Source of the DNA: MED-G78 sp964343355
GTDB taxonomy: Bacteria > Pseudomonadota > Gammaproteobacteria > Magnimaribacterales > D2472
Direction: 5' to 3'
DNA: 19,716 nucleotides
NCBI GenBank assembly: GCA_964343355.1
Contig: CAYFJC010000022.1
Coordinates: forward strand, 1-19,716
Position numbers and translations under genes: made by a program. The notes below the pieces were generated by a model. The model worked only from the letters and a program-made list of their open reading frames with translations, was not told the DNA's origin and did not search any database. Below are positions 6,822 through 14,781 of this stretch, in pieces. The first letter of the stretch is position 1, and every line of letters begins with the position of its first letter.

Positions 6822-9269
6822 TTAGAATTTCATTGAGACTCTAAGACCCATATTTCTAGGACGATTAGTAGATATTCTTGGAATATCATCCTGATCGTTG
6901 AAATATAGTTGAGCTCTTTCATCAGTTAAGTTTCTTACGAAAAATTCCCAATCTGCTCCATTCATCTCAAATCCGTAGGCAAGATCAACAACTCTGTATG
7001 CATCTTGCTGATAACGTTTGTCAGCTTCTAGAGAACTAAATGACTCACCTGCATTTTTAACTGCAATTTGAGTATAAGCTGCGTTACCCATGAATTCGGA
7101 ATCACGTCTTGCTCTAACATTCCACTGTACTTCAGGCGCTAATGGTAACGCACTTCCTACAGGAGCTAGCTCTACAATCTGAGCTTTAATGTTTGTGATT
7201 TCAGTATCATTTGTTGAGAAAGCTGCCATTACAGTCCATTTTTCATTAGAAGGATACCAAAGAATATCTGCTTCCAGACCACTAACATCTGCATCTGCTG
7301 CATTTTCTATGAAAGTAAGAATAGAAACATTAACTGGATCAAATCTTGATACCTGAATATCAGTCCATTCAACGTTATACCATGAGGCATTAAGTCTTAA
7401 AGATCCATCCATTAACAAAGTCTTAATCCCGACTTCTGTGTTAATAGTGTCATCAGAACCATAAGTTAATGGTACATCTGGGAAAGCAGGATTTCTAGAT
7501 GATAGCAATCCACCCCTGTTCCATCCACCAGGTCTAAAGCCTTCAGATCTTGTGAAATACATTAAAGTATCTTCATCTGGCTTATAACTTGCTGTGAATT
7601 TAGTAACAGTATCACTCTGATTTAGTAAATCAGTTCCATGAGGAGCTGCATCATAATCTCTACCATTAGAGACGTTGCTTCCTCTATAACCAAACTTAGA
7701 CTGACCCCTAAAGTCAATGTCCATGTCATACTTACGCATTCCAAACATGAAGTCTACTTTATCAGTAACTGGGAAAGTAACTTCACCAAAGAATGAAGTT
7801 TGCTCCTCGGTTCTCATGATATCGTTATAGAACCTAGTTTGAGCTGGTCTACATGACTCATCTCTAGCCCATGCTCCTGGGATTGGACAGTTTTCTTGGT
7901 ATAAAGCATAAGAATCCTGACCTTCAGGAGAAATAGCACCATTGTAGCTGTACTCATTAATTGTCATTAGAATACTTTCATCAATAAACACACCAGCTGT
8001 ATATGAGAAAGGAAGCTCGCTATTTTCATTAGAAGCTATTCTAAATTCATGAGTTGTTCTTTCATTTTGATCATCAAGTGTGACTAGAACATCAGCATTA
8101 CCACAAGCACTATATGAAGGTGATGTTGCTGAAGCGTAATTACATATGTAATAAGGCAGGTATGAACCAACATTTCCATATCCACTGTAATCAACTAATT
8201 GATTAACTTGTCTTTCAAGATATGAACCTGTGTATAGAACATCAAGAGTTCCCATTCTTCCTTCTAAAGTCATAGAAGTCTGAGTGAAAGCATCCTCAAG
8301 AGTATCAGGCTGGAATCTTTGTACTTGAAGATCTCCAACTGCTGGATCGTAATCAAACACACCATCAGCATTAATCTCTTGATCAATGTGAGTAACTAAC
8401 ATGTCCCAGTTTTCATTAAGCGTTAAAGCTGATGAAAGTCTAAAACCTTGATAAGAAGCATCATTGAAATCTTCTTCGACTAATGCAGCGTTATCAGTTG
8501 TAGTATATGTTGATCCTGCTCCAGGGTATGCAGGGTTATTTGGGGATAAAGTAAGTGTTCCAGGAACATTATCAATATAACCACCTAAGTCCGATCTGTA
8601 GAAAACACCTCTAACAGCCCAAACATCATCAATCATTGGAATATTAACGAAAGCATCAAAAGAGTTACTTGCCTCTCCTTCAGAAGTTCCGAAAAGACTC
8701 GCATTAATACCAGCTTCAGATTCGTTGTATTTTGGCTTGTTAGTAATAAGTCTTATAGTACCTGCTTGTGAGCTAGCACCGTATAGAGTTCCTTGAGGTC
8801 CAGGCAACACTTCGATACGTTCCATATCAGCTACATAAATATCTAAGTTTCTTCCTGGAACAGTGACTGGTTGCTCATCTAAATATAAAGCAACATTAGG
8901 AGTCGATCCCTGAGCTGCTGATAAGAATACATTAACTGGATCTACAGCCATTCCTCTTATATATATAGTTGATTGTCCAGGTCCTCTTCCGCCGTTAGTA
9001 ACATTTGGTAAATATTCAATATATTCATCAAAGTTAGAGACATTCATTTCATCTAGTGTCTCTCCTGTTAAGGCTGTTACAGTAAGTGGCACATCAGAAG
9101 CATTTTCATCTTTCTTCTGAGCAGAAACCACAATTTCTTCGATAACTCGCTCTTGTGAAATACCAGTTTGCGGCATTATTGCTGCAACTGTTCCTAGTAC
9201 GCCTAAAGCTACGTTAGTTTTTATATTAGATATATATTCTTTAGAATATAAGTCGGTTAAATTCTTCAT
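6822..9269 (-). CDS. TonB-dependent outer-membrane receptor
   Basis: An 815-residue outer-membrane transporter that imports a ligand using energy passed on by TonB. The N-terminus has an unusually long polar region (1-18) before the hydrophobic core of the signal peptide (about 19-36), with cleavage probably near ISQ. A TonB box follows (EEIVVSAQ, 44-51). The plug domain runs about 55-180 and contains VRG-like IYIRGMA (102-108) and the conserved LPGPQGTLYG (155-164). The 22-strand barrel follows and ends in the aromatic C-terminal residue Phe815, as barrel-assembly machinery requires; the final strand carries NLTDE near the end. Cys pairs at 376/389 and 461/473 probably form disulfides in surface loops. 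AAGGAG lies seven bases before the ATG. It is transcribed alone and ends at the terminator 6783-6808. The ligand is unknown; the sequence resembles the broad TBDR class of oligotrophic marine bacteria. Confidence 0.95.
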   Translation of the reverse strand: MKNLTDLYSKEYISNIKTNVALGVLGTVAAIMPQTGISQERVIEEIVVSAQKKDENASDVPLTVTALTGETLDEMNVSNFDEYIEYLPNVTNGGRGPGQSTIYIRGMAVDPVNVFLSAAQGSTPNVALYLDEQPVTVPGRNLDIYVADMERIEVLPGPQGTLYGASSQAGTIRLITNKPKYNESEAGINASLFGTSEGEASNSFDAFVNIPMIDDVWAVRGVFYRSDLGGYIDNVPGTLTLSPNNPAYPGAGSTYTTTDNAALVEEDFNDASYQGFRLSSALTLNENWDMLVTHIDQEINADGVFDYDPAVGDLQVQRFQPDTLEDAFTQTSMTLEGRMGTLDVLYTGSYLERQVNQLVDYSGYGNVGSYLPYYICNYASATSPSYSACGNADVLVTLDDQNERTTHEFRIASNENSELPFSYTAGVFIDESILMTINEYSYNGAISPEGQDSYALYQENCPIPGAWARDESCRPAQTRFYNDIMRTEEQTSFFGEVTFPVTDKVDFMFGMRKYDMDIDFRGQSKFGYRGSNVSNGRDYDAAPHGTDLLNQSDTVTKFTASYKPDEDTLMYFTRSEGFRPGGWNRGGLLSSRNPAFPDVPLTYGSDDTINTEVGIKTLLMDGSLRLNASWYNVEWTDIQVSRFDPVNVSILTFIENAADADVSGLEADILWYPSNEKWTVMAAFSTNDTEITNIKAQIVELAPVGSALPLAPEVQWNVRARRDSEFMGNAAYTQIAVKNAGESFSSLEADKRYQQDAYRVVDLAYGFEMNGADWEFFVRNLTDERAQLYFNDQDDIPRISTNRPRNMGLRVSMKF

Positions 9270-9321
9270 ATCAGCTCCTTATTATGGAAACTACCGAAAA
9301 TAAATAAGTTCGACTTTTTAA

Positions 9322-9339
9322 ATCTAGGTTGCCCTAGAT
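9322..9339 (-). promoter_or_regulatory. Leader hairpin with GCAA tetraloop
   Basis: On the minus strand the sequence reads ATCTAGG-GCAA-CCTAGAT: a perfect 7-base-pair stem closed by a GNRA-type GCAA tetraloop, 53-70 bases upstream of the receptor ATG. Just 5' of it is a G-run (CCCAGGGGGG, 9341-9350) that is out of place in such AT-rich DNA. If transcribed it would be a stable structured 5' leader element; as DNA it could be an operator. No named riboswitch class is recognised. Confidence 0.45.
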
Positions 9340-9460
9340 ACCCCCCTGGGAAGTTTAGCTTGTTTAAAGACCAGCAATTTCATTAAATTAGTCTTGTTGG
9401 ACTATAACATTAGAGATATATATATCAAGTTTTTGGCGACATTCGTCCTTTTATCAAGAA

Positions 9461-9497
9461 TAGAAAGTTTTTCTAATTTTCTATAAATTCGTTATAG
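9461..9497. promoter_or_regulatory. Two inverted repeats upstream of the BCCT gene
   Basis: TAGAAA-GTT-TTTCTA (9461-9475) and CTATAA-ATTCG-TTATAG (9481-9497) lie 33-69 bases before the BCCT ATG. Both have perfect 6-base arms. They may be regulator sites in the space shared by the two divergent genes. TATAGT at 9493-9498 could be a -10 box, but no clear -35 partner is seen. AT-rich chance repeats are a real alternative. Confidence 0.3.
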
Positions 9498-9529
9498 TTG
9501 TATCACTCTAAAAATTAAATAATATAAAA

Positions 9530-11044
9530 ATGCAAAATATCAGTAAATCTAGATTCCTTTTATCCGTTTCACTTATTCTTTTAATCACCGGAATTGTTTC
9601 AACAAATTCAGATGTTTCTGAGGCTGTCTTTTTGCAGATTCAGTCATTTTTATCTGATTATCTTGGATGGATGATAATACTTCTTGCCAATGGATTTCTT
9701 GTTTTTACTATCTATCTATTATTTACAAAATACAAAAATATTAGGCTTGGTGGTCCCGATGCGACTCCTTCTTATACTTATGTTAATTGGATAGCTATGC
9801 TCTTTAGTGCCGGCCTTGGTATTGGTCTTCTCTTTTATGGTGTTGCTGAGCCTTTAATGCACATGAGTTCTTTTCCAGGAATGATAGAGGGCGATAATTC
9901 TTTTAATGCCAGCAAAGCCATTAATCTTGCTAATCTTCATTGGGGTCTGCATGGATGGGCTGTCTATTCATCACTAGGCTTATGTTTTGCTTATGCCTCT
10001 TATAATAAAAAATTGCCATTTAGAGTCAGTTCTCTGCTTGGAGAAAAAGTAGCGTCTAATAAGCCACTTGCAGTTGCAATTGATGTTGTGGCTATTTTAA
10101 CTACAGTTTTTGGTGTCACTACATCTCTTGGTCTTGGGACTGTGCAAATAAGTGCAGGTATGGCTCATATATTTGGAATTGAAGAAACTTTCACCAATAA
10201 GGTCTACATTATAATTTTTATAACACTTTTAGGATTAACAAGTGTGTCGCTTGGACTGAATGCCGGAATTAAAAAGCTATCTCAGGTTAATATGATTATT
10301 GCTACTGGATTACTTTTATTGGTCTTCATATTTGGTCCTACTGTTTTTATACTTAATGCATTAGTGCAAAATTTTGGTGCTTACTTAAACACCATACTTC
10401 AATCAGCAACATGGACTGAGGTTTACAGTACAAGTTCTTGGCAAAATGGATGGACTTTATTTTATTACACATGGTGGTTTTCATGGGCCCCTTTTGTTTC
10501 TTTATTTATTGCTAGAATTTCCTACGGAAGAACTATTAAGGAATTTATAGTTGGTGTTTTATTTGTTCCTTCTTTTATTGTCTTTATTTGGATGGGTGTT
10601 TTTGGAAATGCAGCAATCTATCAGGTTATCAATAACACTAGTGATATAAGTCAGATTGTTGCTAGTAATATGCCTGTTGCATTATTTACTTTGTATGATG
10701 TTTATCCTTTTGCTCAACCATTATCTATTATCTCTTTGGTATTAATTGTTACTTTCTTTGTTACTTCATCGGATTCAGGTGCCTTAGTAGCATCTATGCT
10801 TTCATCTGAAGATCAATCTGATATTCATGATGATTCACCAATGATATCTAGAGTTACATGGGCAATTTTACTGGGTGTGGTAGCTGCTGTTCTTCTCTAT
10901 GCTGGAGGCTTAACTGCCTTACAGACCTCTGTAGTTATTACAGGAGTGCCTTTTGCATTTATTATGGTTTTTGCTTGCAGGAATTTACTTAAAGATTTAA
11001 GAGAATCAGGTGATACGCCACCAGGACATATAGACTCCGATTAA
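9530..11044 (+). CDS. BCCT-family betaine/choline/carnitine-type transporter
   Basis: A 504-residue secondary transporter of the BCCT family (BetP, BetT, CaiT, OpuD), with about 12 membrane helices and an inner-membrane location. The glycine motif AGLGIG at 94-99 in helix 3 matches the Na+-coupled BetP type; proton-coupled BetT has Asp at the last position. The aromatic cage for a trimethylammonium head group is intact: W138, W143 and Y146 in helix 4 keep the BetP spacing W189/W194/Y197, and W315, W316 and W319 keep the spacing W373/W374/W377. Also conserved are GVAEP (104-108) and VTSSDSGALV (411-420). Likely substrates are glycine betaine or related quaternary amines, or DMSP. The short N- and C-termini lack the long osmosensing extensions of BetP, so a nutrient role is plausible. 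No Shine-Dalgarno is seen. The 3' end overlaps a small minus-strand gene. Confidence 0.95.
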   Translation: MQNISKSRFLLSVSLILLITGIVSTNSDVSEAVFLQIQSFLSDYLGWMIILLANGFLVFTIYLLFTKYKNIRLGGPDATPSYTYVNWIAMLFSAGLGIGLLFYGVAEPLMHMSSFPGMIEGDNSFNASKAINLANLHWGLHGWAVYSSLGLCFAYASYNKKLPFRVSSLLGEKVASNKPLAVAIDVVAILTTVFGVTTSLGLGTVQISAGMAHIFGIEETFTNKVYIIIFITLLGLTSVSLGLNAGIKKLSQVNMIIATGLLLLVFIFGPTVFILNALVQNFGAYLNTILQSATWTEVYSTSSWQNGWTLFYYTWWFSWAPFVSLFIARISYGRTIKEFIVGVLFVPSFIVFIWMGVFGNAAIYQVINNTSDISQIVASNMPVALFTLYDVYPFAQPLSIISLVLIVTFFVTSSDSGALVASMLSSEDQSDIHDDSPMISRVTWAILLGVVAAVLLYAGGLTALQTSVVITGVPFAFIMVFACRNLLKDLRESGDTPPGHIDSD

Positions 11045-11191
11045 GTCTATCCAGGTCACTATAAATATGAGCCATAGCCAAACGACTTTAGTGTCATAAT
11101 TTTTAAATAATTTTTTTAATAAAAAGTGGATGATGCCAACTGATACTGCAAGTATTGCAAGGCTTATAAATATCGCTTTAATAAATTCCAT
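11006..11191 (-). CDS. Small two-helix membrane protein
   Basis: A 61-residue protein that I do not recognise. Two hydrophobic segments (about residues 4-24 and 35-55) flank a basic loop (KKLFKNYDTK), the pattern of a small inner-membrane hairpin protein. The second helix is rich in Trp. I start at the ATG at 11191; a TTG two codons further upstream is possible. The last 39 bases overlap the 3' end of the convergent BCCT gene. It lies 15 bases downstream of another small membrane-protein gene, so the two are probably co-transcribed. The orderly membrane pattern supports it as real, but no ribosome site is clear. Confidence 0.5.
   Translation of the reverse strand: MEFIKAIFISLAILAVSVGIIHFLLKKLFKNYDTKVVWLWLIFIVTWIDLIGVYMSWWRIT
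11030..11050. terminator. Hairpin spanning the BCCT stop codon
   Basis: ATAGACT (11030-11036) and AGTCTAT (11044-11050) form a perfect 7-base inverted repeat around a 7-base loop containing the start of the stop codon. No T-run follows on either side, so it is not a standard intrinsic terminator. It may limit read-through between the convergent transcripts or protect the mRNA 3' end. Confidence 0.25.
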
Positions 11192-11206
11192 AATCAAATC
11201 TATAAT

Positions 11207-11389
11207 TTAATCGTTGATACTTTTATCAATTGTATCTAATTCATCTTCTGACATGTCTTCTTCAAATACTAGATTCTCTTCAAGAGATTCAGTTTCGTTG
11301 GGAAGAGATTTCTCAGTATTTGAGAGTCTTTTAACAATAAGATATGAAATGATTACCAAGACTGCTATTCCAATTATTTGTATCCACAT
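11207..11389 (-). CDS. Small membrane-anchored protein with acidic tail
   Basis: A 60-residue protein that I do not recognise. Residues 2-19 form one hydrophobic helix, followed by a basic step (VKRLSN) and a strongly acidic tail (about 27-60, many Glu and Asp). By the positive-inside rule the tail should be cytoplasmic. A 65-codon frame on the plus strand over the same bases (11214-11411) is serine-rich with no sensible pattern and looks like the shadow. The gene sits directly upstream of the other small membrane gene and downstream of a 19-base palindrome only 12 bases from the ATG. No Shine-Dalgarno is seen. Confidence 0.5.
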   Translation of the reverse strand: MWIQIIGIAVLVIISYLIVKRLSNTEKSLPNETESLEENLVFEEDMSEDELDTIDKSIND

Positions 11390-11400
11390 AATTTTTAAAT

Positions 11401-11441
11401 TTATTAACTAAGTTAATAATACATAATTTTTAGGTTAATAA
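11401..11441. promoter_or_regulatory. Palindrome plus extra half-site between divergent genes
   Basis: TTATTAACTAAGTTAATAA (11401-11419) is a perfect inverted repeat with 9-base arms and a one-base centre. The right half-site GTTAATAA is repeated at 11434-11441, exactly 22 bases after its copy at 11412-11419, about two helical turns. This is the layout of an operator with co-operative sites, placed between the small minus-strand genes and the plus-strand symporter operon. Confidence 0.5.
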
Positions 11442-11517
11442 ATAATTCATGTTAAAAAAAATACATTACTAACCTATTAGACTTAGTCGAAATAATCTAG
11501 CATGATATTTTGATACT

Positions 11518-12945
11518 ATGTCACCAGTTAAATTAAATACTAAATTATCATATGGAATTGGTGCCATTGGTGAGGCGAGTGTTTTGTGGATGCTGGCATC
11601 ATTGGCATTCTTTTTTTATAACCAGGTTATAGGTCTATCCGGTATTTTAACTGGATTGGCTATTTTTATAGCAGTTATATTTGATGCTATCTCTGATCCT
11701 TTGGTTGGATCAATATCAGATAATTTTCGATCAAAGCTGGGAAGAAGGCATCCCTTTATGTTTGCAGCACCCCTTCCAGTTATAGCTTGTATATATTTTA
11801 TATTTACACCTCCAGAAGATATGAGTCAGTATGCAATATTTGTATGGTTCGCTTGTTTTACTATTTTATTAAAGCTTAGTATTACGCTCTTCACTATTCC
11901 ACACTTAGCTTTAGGTGCTGAACTCTCAGATGATTATATTGAAAGATCTAAAATAATGAGCTTTAACAATGTTCTGTCTTATGCAGGTGTAATTATTATG
12001 CATGTGTATGTTTGGTTTTTTATCTTTCCAAATATAGATGGTTTTGAATTGGGTCAGTTATCCAGAGATGCCTATCCTCCTATAGTAACTTTTAGCTGTA
12101 TTTTGGTTGGAATTGCTCTGACAAGTTCAGCATATTTCACACTAGATCAGTTACCCAATTTAAAACAACCTAAAGAAAGAAAAAGTAAAAATAATTTATC
12201 TAGGTTTTTTAAAGACATTGCCAGAGTTTTAAAAAACAGAAATTATCTTCAGCTTCTTTTGGGTATATTTTTTCTTTCAATACTTATAGGAACTCATGAG
12301 GGTCTCGGACTTTATATGTATACCTTTTATTGGAAATTAAGCCCCATTCAAACCGGTTGGTTAATTCTTAATAATGTTTTTGGCTATGCTGTAGGTTTTT
12401 TAATTACTGCTAGGCTTCATTTATTATTTGAAAAGCCTCTAATCATAGTTTTATCAGCCATAGTTTTAAGTTTTTTTTGGTCGTTAGCAGTTATTCTTAG
12501 TCTATTTGGATTAGCTCCTGATGCCGCTTCTTGGGATCTAGTTATTTTTATAATTATTCTTGGATCGGTTGCTGCTGCAGCTGGCTCTATACTGAATATT
12601 AGCGTTATGTCTGCTTTAGCTGATATTTGTGACGAACATGAGCTCTTAACAGGATATCGTCAAGAAGGCATATTCTATTCTGCAAGATCCTTCTTTGCTA
12701 AAGCTTCTGGTGGTCTTGGGGCCATGGTTGCAGGTATTGCTTTGGATGTTATTAATTTCCCTACATATGGAAGCGGCGAAGAGATTACTGAATCCATGCT
12801 TTTTAACTTAGGTCTTCTGGATGGCCCTTTTGCAATGATTTGGGGTTTAATAGCAGCATTCTTTTATTCAGGTTACAAAATTACTAAAAAATACCATACA
12901 GATATTAGAGAAAACCTAAACCAAAAAAAGTTATATAATTCTTAA
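11518..12945 (+). CDS. GPH-family cation symporter (MelB-like, MFS)
   Basis: A 475-residue inner-membrane transporter of the glycoside-pentoside-hexuronide:cation symporter family in the MFS, with about 12 helices. The helix-2 motif DAISDPLVGSISD begins at Asp56; Asp56 and Asp60 correspond in spacing and context to MelB Asp55 and Asp59, which bind the coupling cation. The following SKLGRRHPF (72-80) is the typical helix 2-3 loop. A late GYRQEGIFYSARSFFAKASGGLG segment matches the conserved family region before the last helices. The family moves sugars and glycosides, but many marine relatives lie beside hydrolase and redox genes and have no known substrate. No Shine-Dalgarno precedes the ATG. 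It heads a run of plus-strand genes, with the nitroreductase gene starting four bases after its stop. Confidence 0.93.
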   Translation: MSPVKLNTKLSYGIGAIGEASVLWMLASLAFFFYNQVIGLSGILTGLAIFIAVIFDAISDPLVGSISDNFRSKLGRRHPFMFAAPLPVIACIYFIFTPPEDMSQYAIFVWFACFTILLKLSITLFTIPHLALGAELSDDYIERSKIMSFNNVLSYAGVIIMHVYVWFFIFPNIDGFELGQLSRDAYPPIVTFSCILVGIALTSSAYFTLDQLPNLKQPKERKSKNNLSRFFKDIARVLKNRNYLQLLLGIFFLSILIGTHEGLGLYMYTFYWKLSPIQTGWLILNNVFGYAVGFLITARLHLLFEKPLIIVLSAIVLSFFWSLAVILSLFGLAPDAASWDLVIFIIILGSVAAAAGSILNISVMSALADICDEHELLTGYRQEGIFYSARSFFAKASGGLGAMVAGIALDVINFPTYGSGEEITESMLFNLGLLDGPFAMIWGLIAAFFYSGYKITKKYHTDIRENLNQKKLYNS

Positions 12946-12949
12946 AGAA

Positions 12950-13507
12950 ATGGATGCTTTAAAAAATATTACAACCAGAAACTCAGCAAGAGAATTATGC
13001 GATCCCTGTCCTTCTACTGATGAGATGAATACTGTCTTTGAGGCTGCCTTAAGAGCCCCTGACCATGCTTGGCTTAGACCTTCACAATTTATTCAAATTA
13101 CTGGAGATGGCAGAAATAAATTATCAAAAATATTTTTAGAAACTGCAAGAGAATTGAATGACGAATTAACTGATATACAGGTTACAAAATATACCGAGGC
13201 ACCCTTCCGAGCGCCTATGATAATAGTTCTAATTTCAAGTCCAAAAGATCATCCTAAAGTGCCAGCTGTTGAGCAAATTATCTCAACTGGATGTGCTGGA
13301 CAAAATATACTTTTAGCACTAAATGCAATGGGCTATGGAGCTATATGGAGAACAGGAACTTTTGCGTTTAATGAACTTATTTCAAAACGCCTAGAGCTTG
13401 CTGCTTCTGCTCAGGTTATTGGGTATATATATACCGGAACAACTGCTGGAAAGAGTAAAACTATTCCAATTCATGATCTAGAGGATTATGTTCAAATATG
13501 GGAATAA
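12950..13507 (+). CDS. YdjA-like nitroreductase family flavoprotein
   Basis: A 185-residue FMN-dependent oxidoreductase of the short nitroreductase type, close in length and pattern to E. coli YdjA (183 residues). The start MDALKNITTRNSA matches the phosphate-binding Arg10 and Ser12. APDH (36-39) is the YdjA signature; APFRAP (84-89), the long helix with GCAGQN (114-119), AIWRTG (131-136) and GYIYTGT (158-164) follow in the expected order. It would use NAD(P)H to reduce a nitro, quinone or enone-type substrate in the cytoplasm as a dimer. The gene starts four bases after the symporter stop, so it is probably co-translated. Physiological substrates for this subfamily are not settled. Confidence 0.93.
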   Translation: MDALKNITTRNSARELCDPCPSTDEMNTVFEAALRAPDHAWLRPSQFIQITGDGRNKLSKIFLETARELNDELTDIQVTKYTEAPFRAPMIIVLISSPKDHPKVPAVEQIISTGCAGQNILLALNAMGYGAIWRTGTFAFNELISKRLELAASAQVIGYIYTGTTAGKSKTIPIHDLEDYVQIWE

Positions 13508-13569
13508 AAAATAACCAGCTATAACGACATTATATTTAATATAATAAATACTTTTAATTAAGGAGACCT

Positions 13570-14778
13570 ATGAAAACTATTTCAATTATTCTTTTACTCA
13601 TCATCGCTATTATTGCTTTTATTTATGGTCCAGGTGCCTTAAGAGTTTATAAAATAACGCATCTATATGATGAAGATAAGATTGCATATAATTTCACTAA
13701 TATGGGTGAACTTTTTATAACCTCTGAGCCCATGAAAGCATCCAGTAAGGCAAAAGCTCTACCAAGATCCGATGAATTATTTGCGCTTCCTGAAACCTAT
13801 GCATTTGAGGGAAAAGATCAAAACTTAGAGGAAGCTCTAAAGTATTTTAGAACTGATGGTCTTTTAATAATTAAAGATAATAAGGTTGTCTTTGAGGATT
13901 ATTTTAATGGTAATACTTCAACATCAAAACATATATCATGGTCTGTTGCTAAATCATTCTTGTCTGCGCTCGTTGGGATTGCTTTAAATGATGGATTAAT
14001 AGATGACATCAATGATCCTATCACTAAGTATCTCCCTGATTTTAAGGGAACAGGTTATGAGGGTATAAAGATAAAAAATATTCTTCAGATGTCTTCTGGA
14101 GTTTTATTTAATGAGGATTATGCTGATCCAAATTCAGATATAAATAAATTTGGAAGAGCTGTTGCATTGGGGACATCATTTAGAGATTTTGCTAAGACGC
14201 TGACTAATCACAAAGAGCAAGGTAGTTATAATCACTATGTAAGTATTGATTCTCAAATGCTAGGTTTCTTACTTATAGAAGTTACAGGCATGCCTTTAAG
14301 AGAATATCTCCAAAAAAATATTTGGGAAAAAATAGGTATGGAAGATGAAGCCTATTATTTATCTGATAACGAAGATGTGGATATGGCTTTAGGTGGATTA
14401 AATGCAACTTTAAGAGATTATGCAAAATTTGGCCTTTTATATTTAAATAATGGTAAATGGGATGATGAACAAGTTATTCCTAGCGATTGGGTTAATGCTT
14501 CACATGTTATGGATGCGGCGCATTTAAAACCAAATGCTGGAGACCTTTCATCCAATGATTGGGGCTATGGATATCAATGGTGGGTTCCTGGTTTTCCTGA
14601 TACAGATTTCACTGCTGCTGGCGTCTATAACCAATATATATATGTTGATCCTATTAGCAATGTAGTTATAACAAAAACTTCCTCAAATCATAGGTTTACA
14701 GCTGAAAGAGAATATTCAAAAGCTGCTCATATAGCTATGTTTAGAGCTATAGCTAAAGCTACAAATTCTGATTTATAA
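13570..14778 (+). CDS. Membrane-anchored serine hydrolase, beta-lactamase fold
   Basis: A 402-residue hydrolase of the beta-lactamase superfamily, of the type that includes 6-aminohexanoate-dimer hydrolase (NylB). Residues 3-20 are a hydrophobic anchor with no clear cleavage site, so the enzyme is probably tethered on the periplasmic face. The SxxK motif is SVAK (Ser125, Lys128). The Tyr motif is YVSIDSQ (Tyr223). GGLNATLRDYAKFG (275-288) is a conserved family segment, and AAGVYNQYIYVDP (349-361) replaces the KTG strand. AGGAG lies four bases before the ATG. It follows the nitroreductase gene by 62 bases, with a TATAAT sequence at 13540-13545 that might be an internal promoter, and the SDR gene begins three bases after its stop. 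Substrate could be a small ester or amide. Confidence 0.92.
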   Translation: MKTISIILLLIIAIIAFIYGPGALRVYKITHLYDEDKIAYNFTNMGELFITSEPMKASSKAKALPRSDELFALPETYAFEGKDQNLEEALKYFRTDGLLIIKDNKVVFEDYFNGNTSTSKHISWSVAKSFLSALVGIALNDGLIDDINDPITKYLPDFKGTGYEGIKIKNILQMSSGVLFNEDYADPNSDINKFGRAVALGTSFRDFAKTLTNHKEQGSYNHYVSIDSQMLGFLLIEVTGMPLREYLQKNIWEKIGMEDEAYYLSDNEDVDMALGGLNATLRDYAKFGLLYLNNGKWDDEQVIPSDWVNASHVMDAAHLKPNAGDLSSNDWGYGYQWWVPGFPDTDFTAAGVYNQYIYVDPISNVVITKTSSNHRFTAEREYSKAAHIAMFRAIAKATNSDL

Positions 14779-14781
14779 ACT

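Noticed and set aside
11214..11411. Plus-strand frame of 65 codons
   Set aside because: Serine-rich mirror of the acidic-tailed minus-strand protein; the minus frame has a proper membrane helix and charge order.
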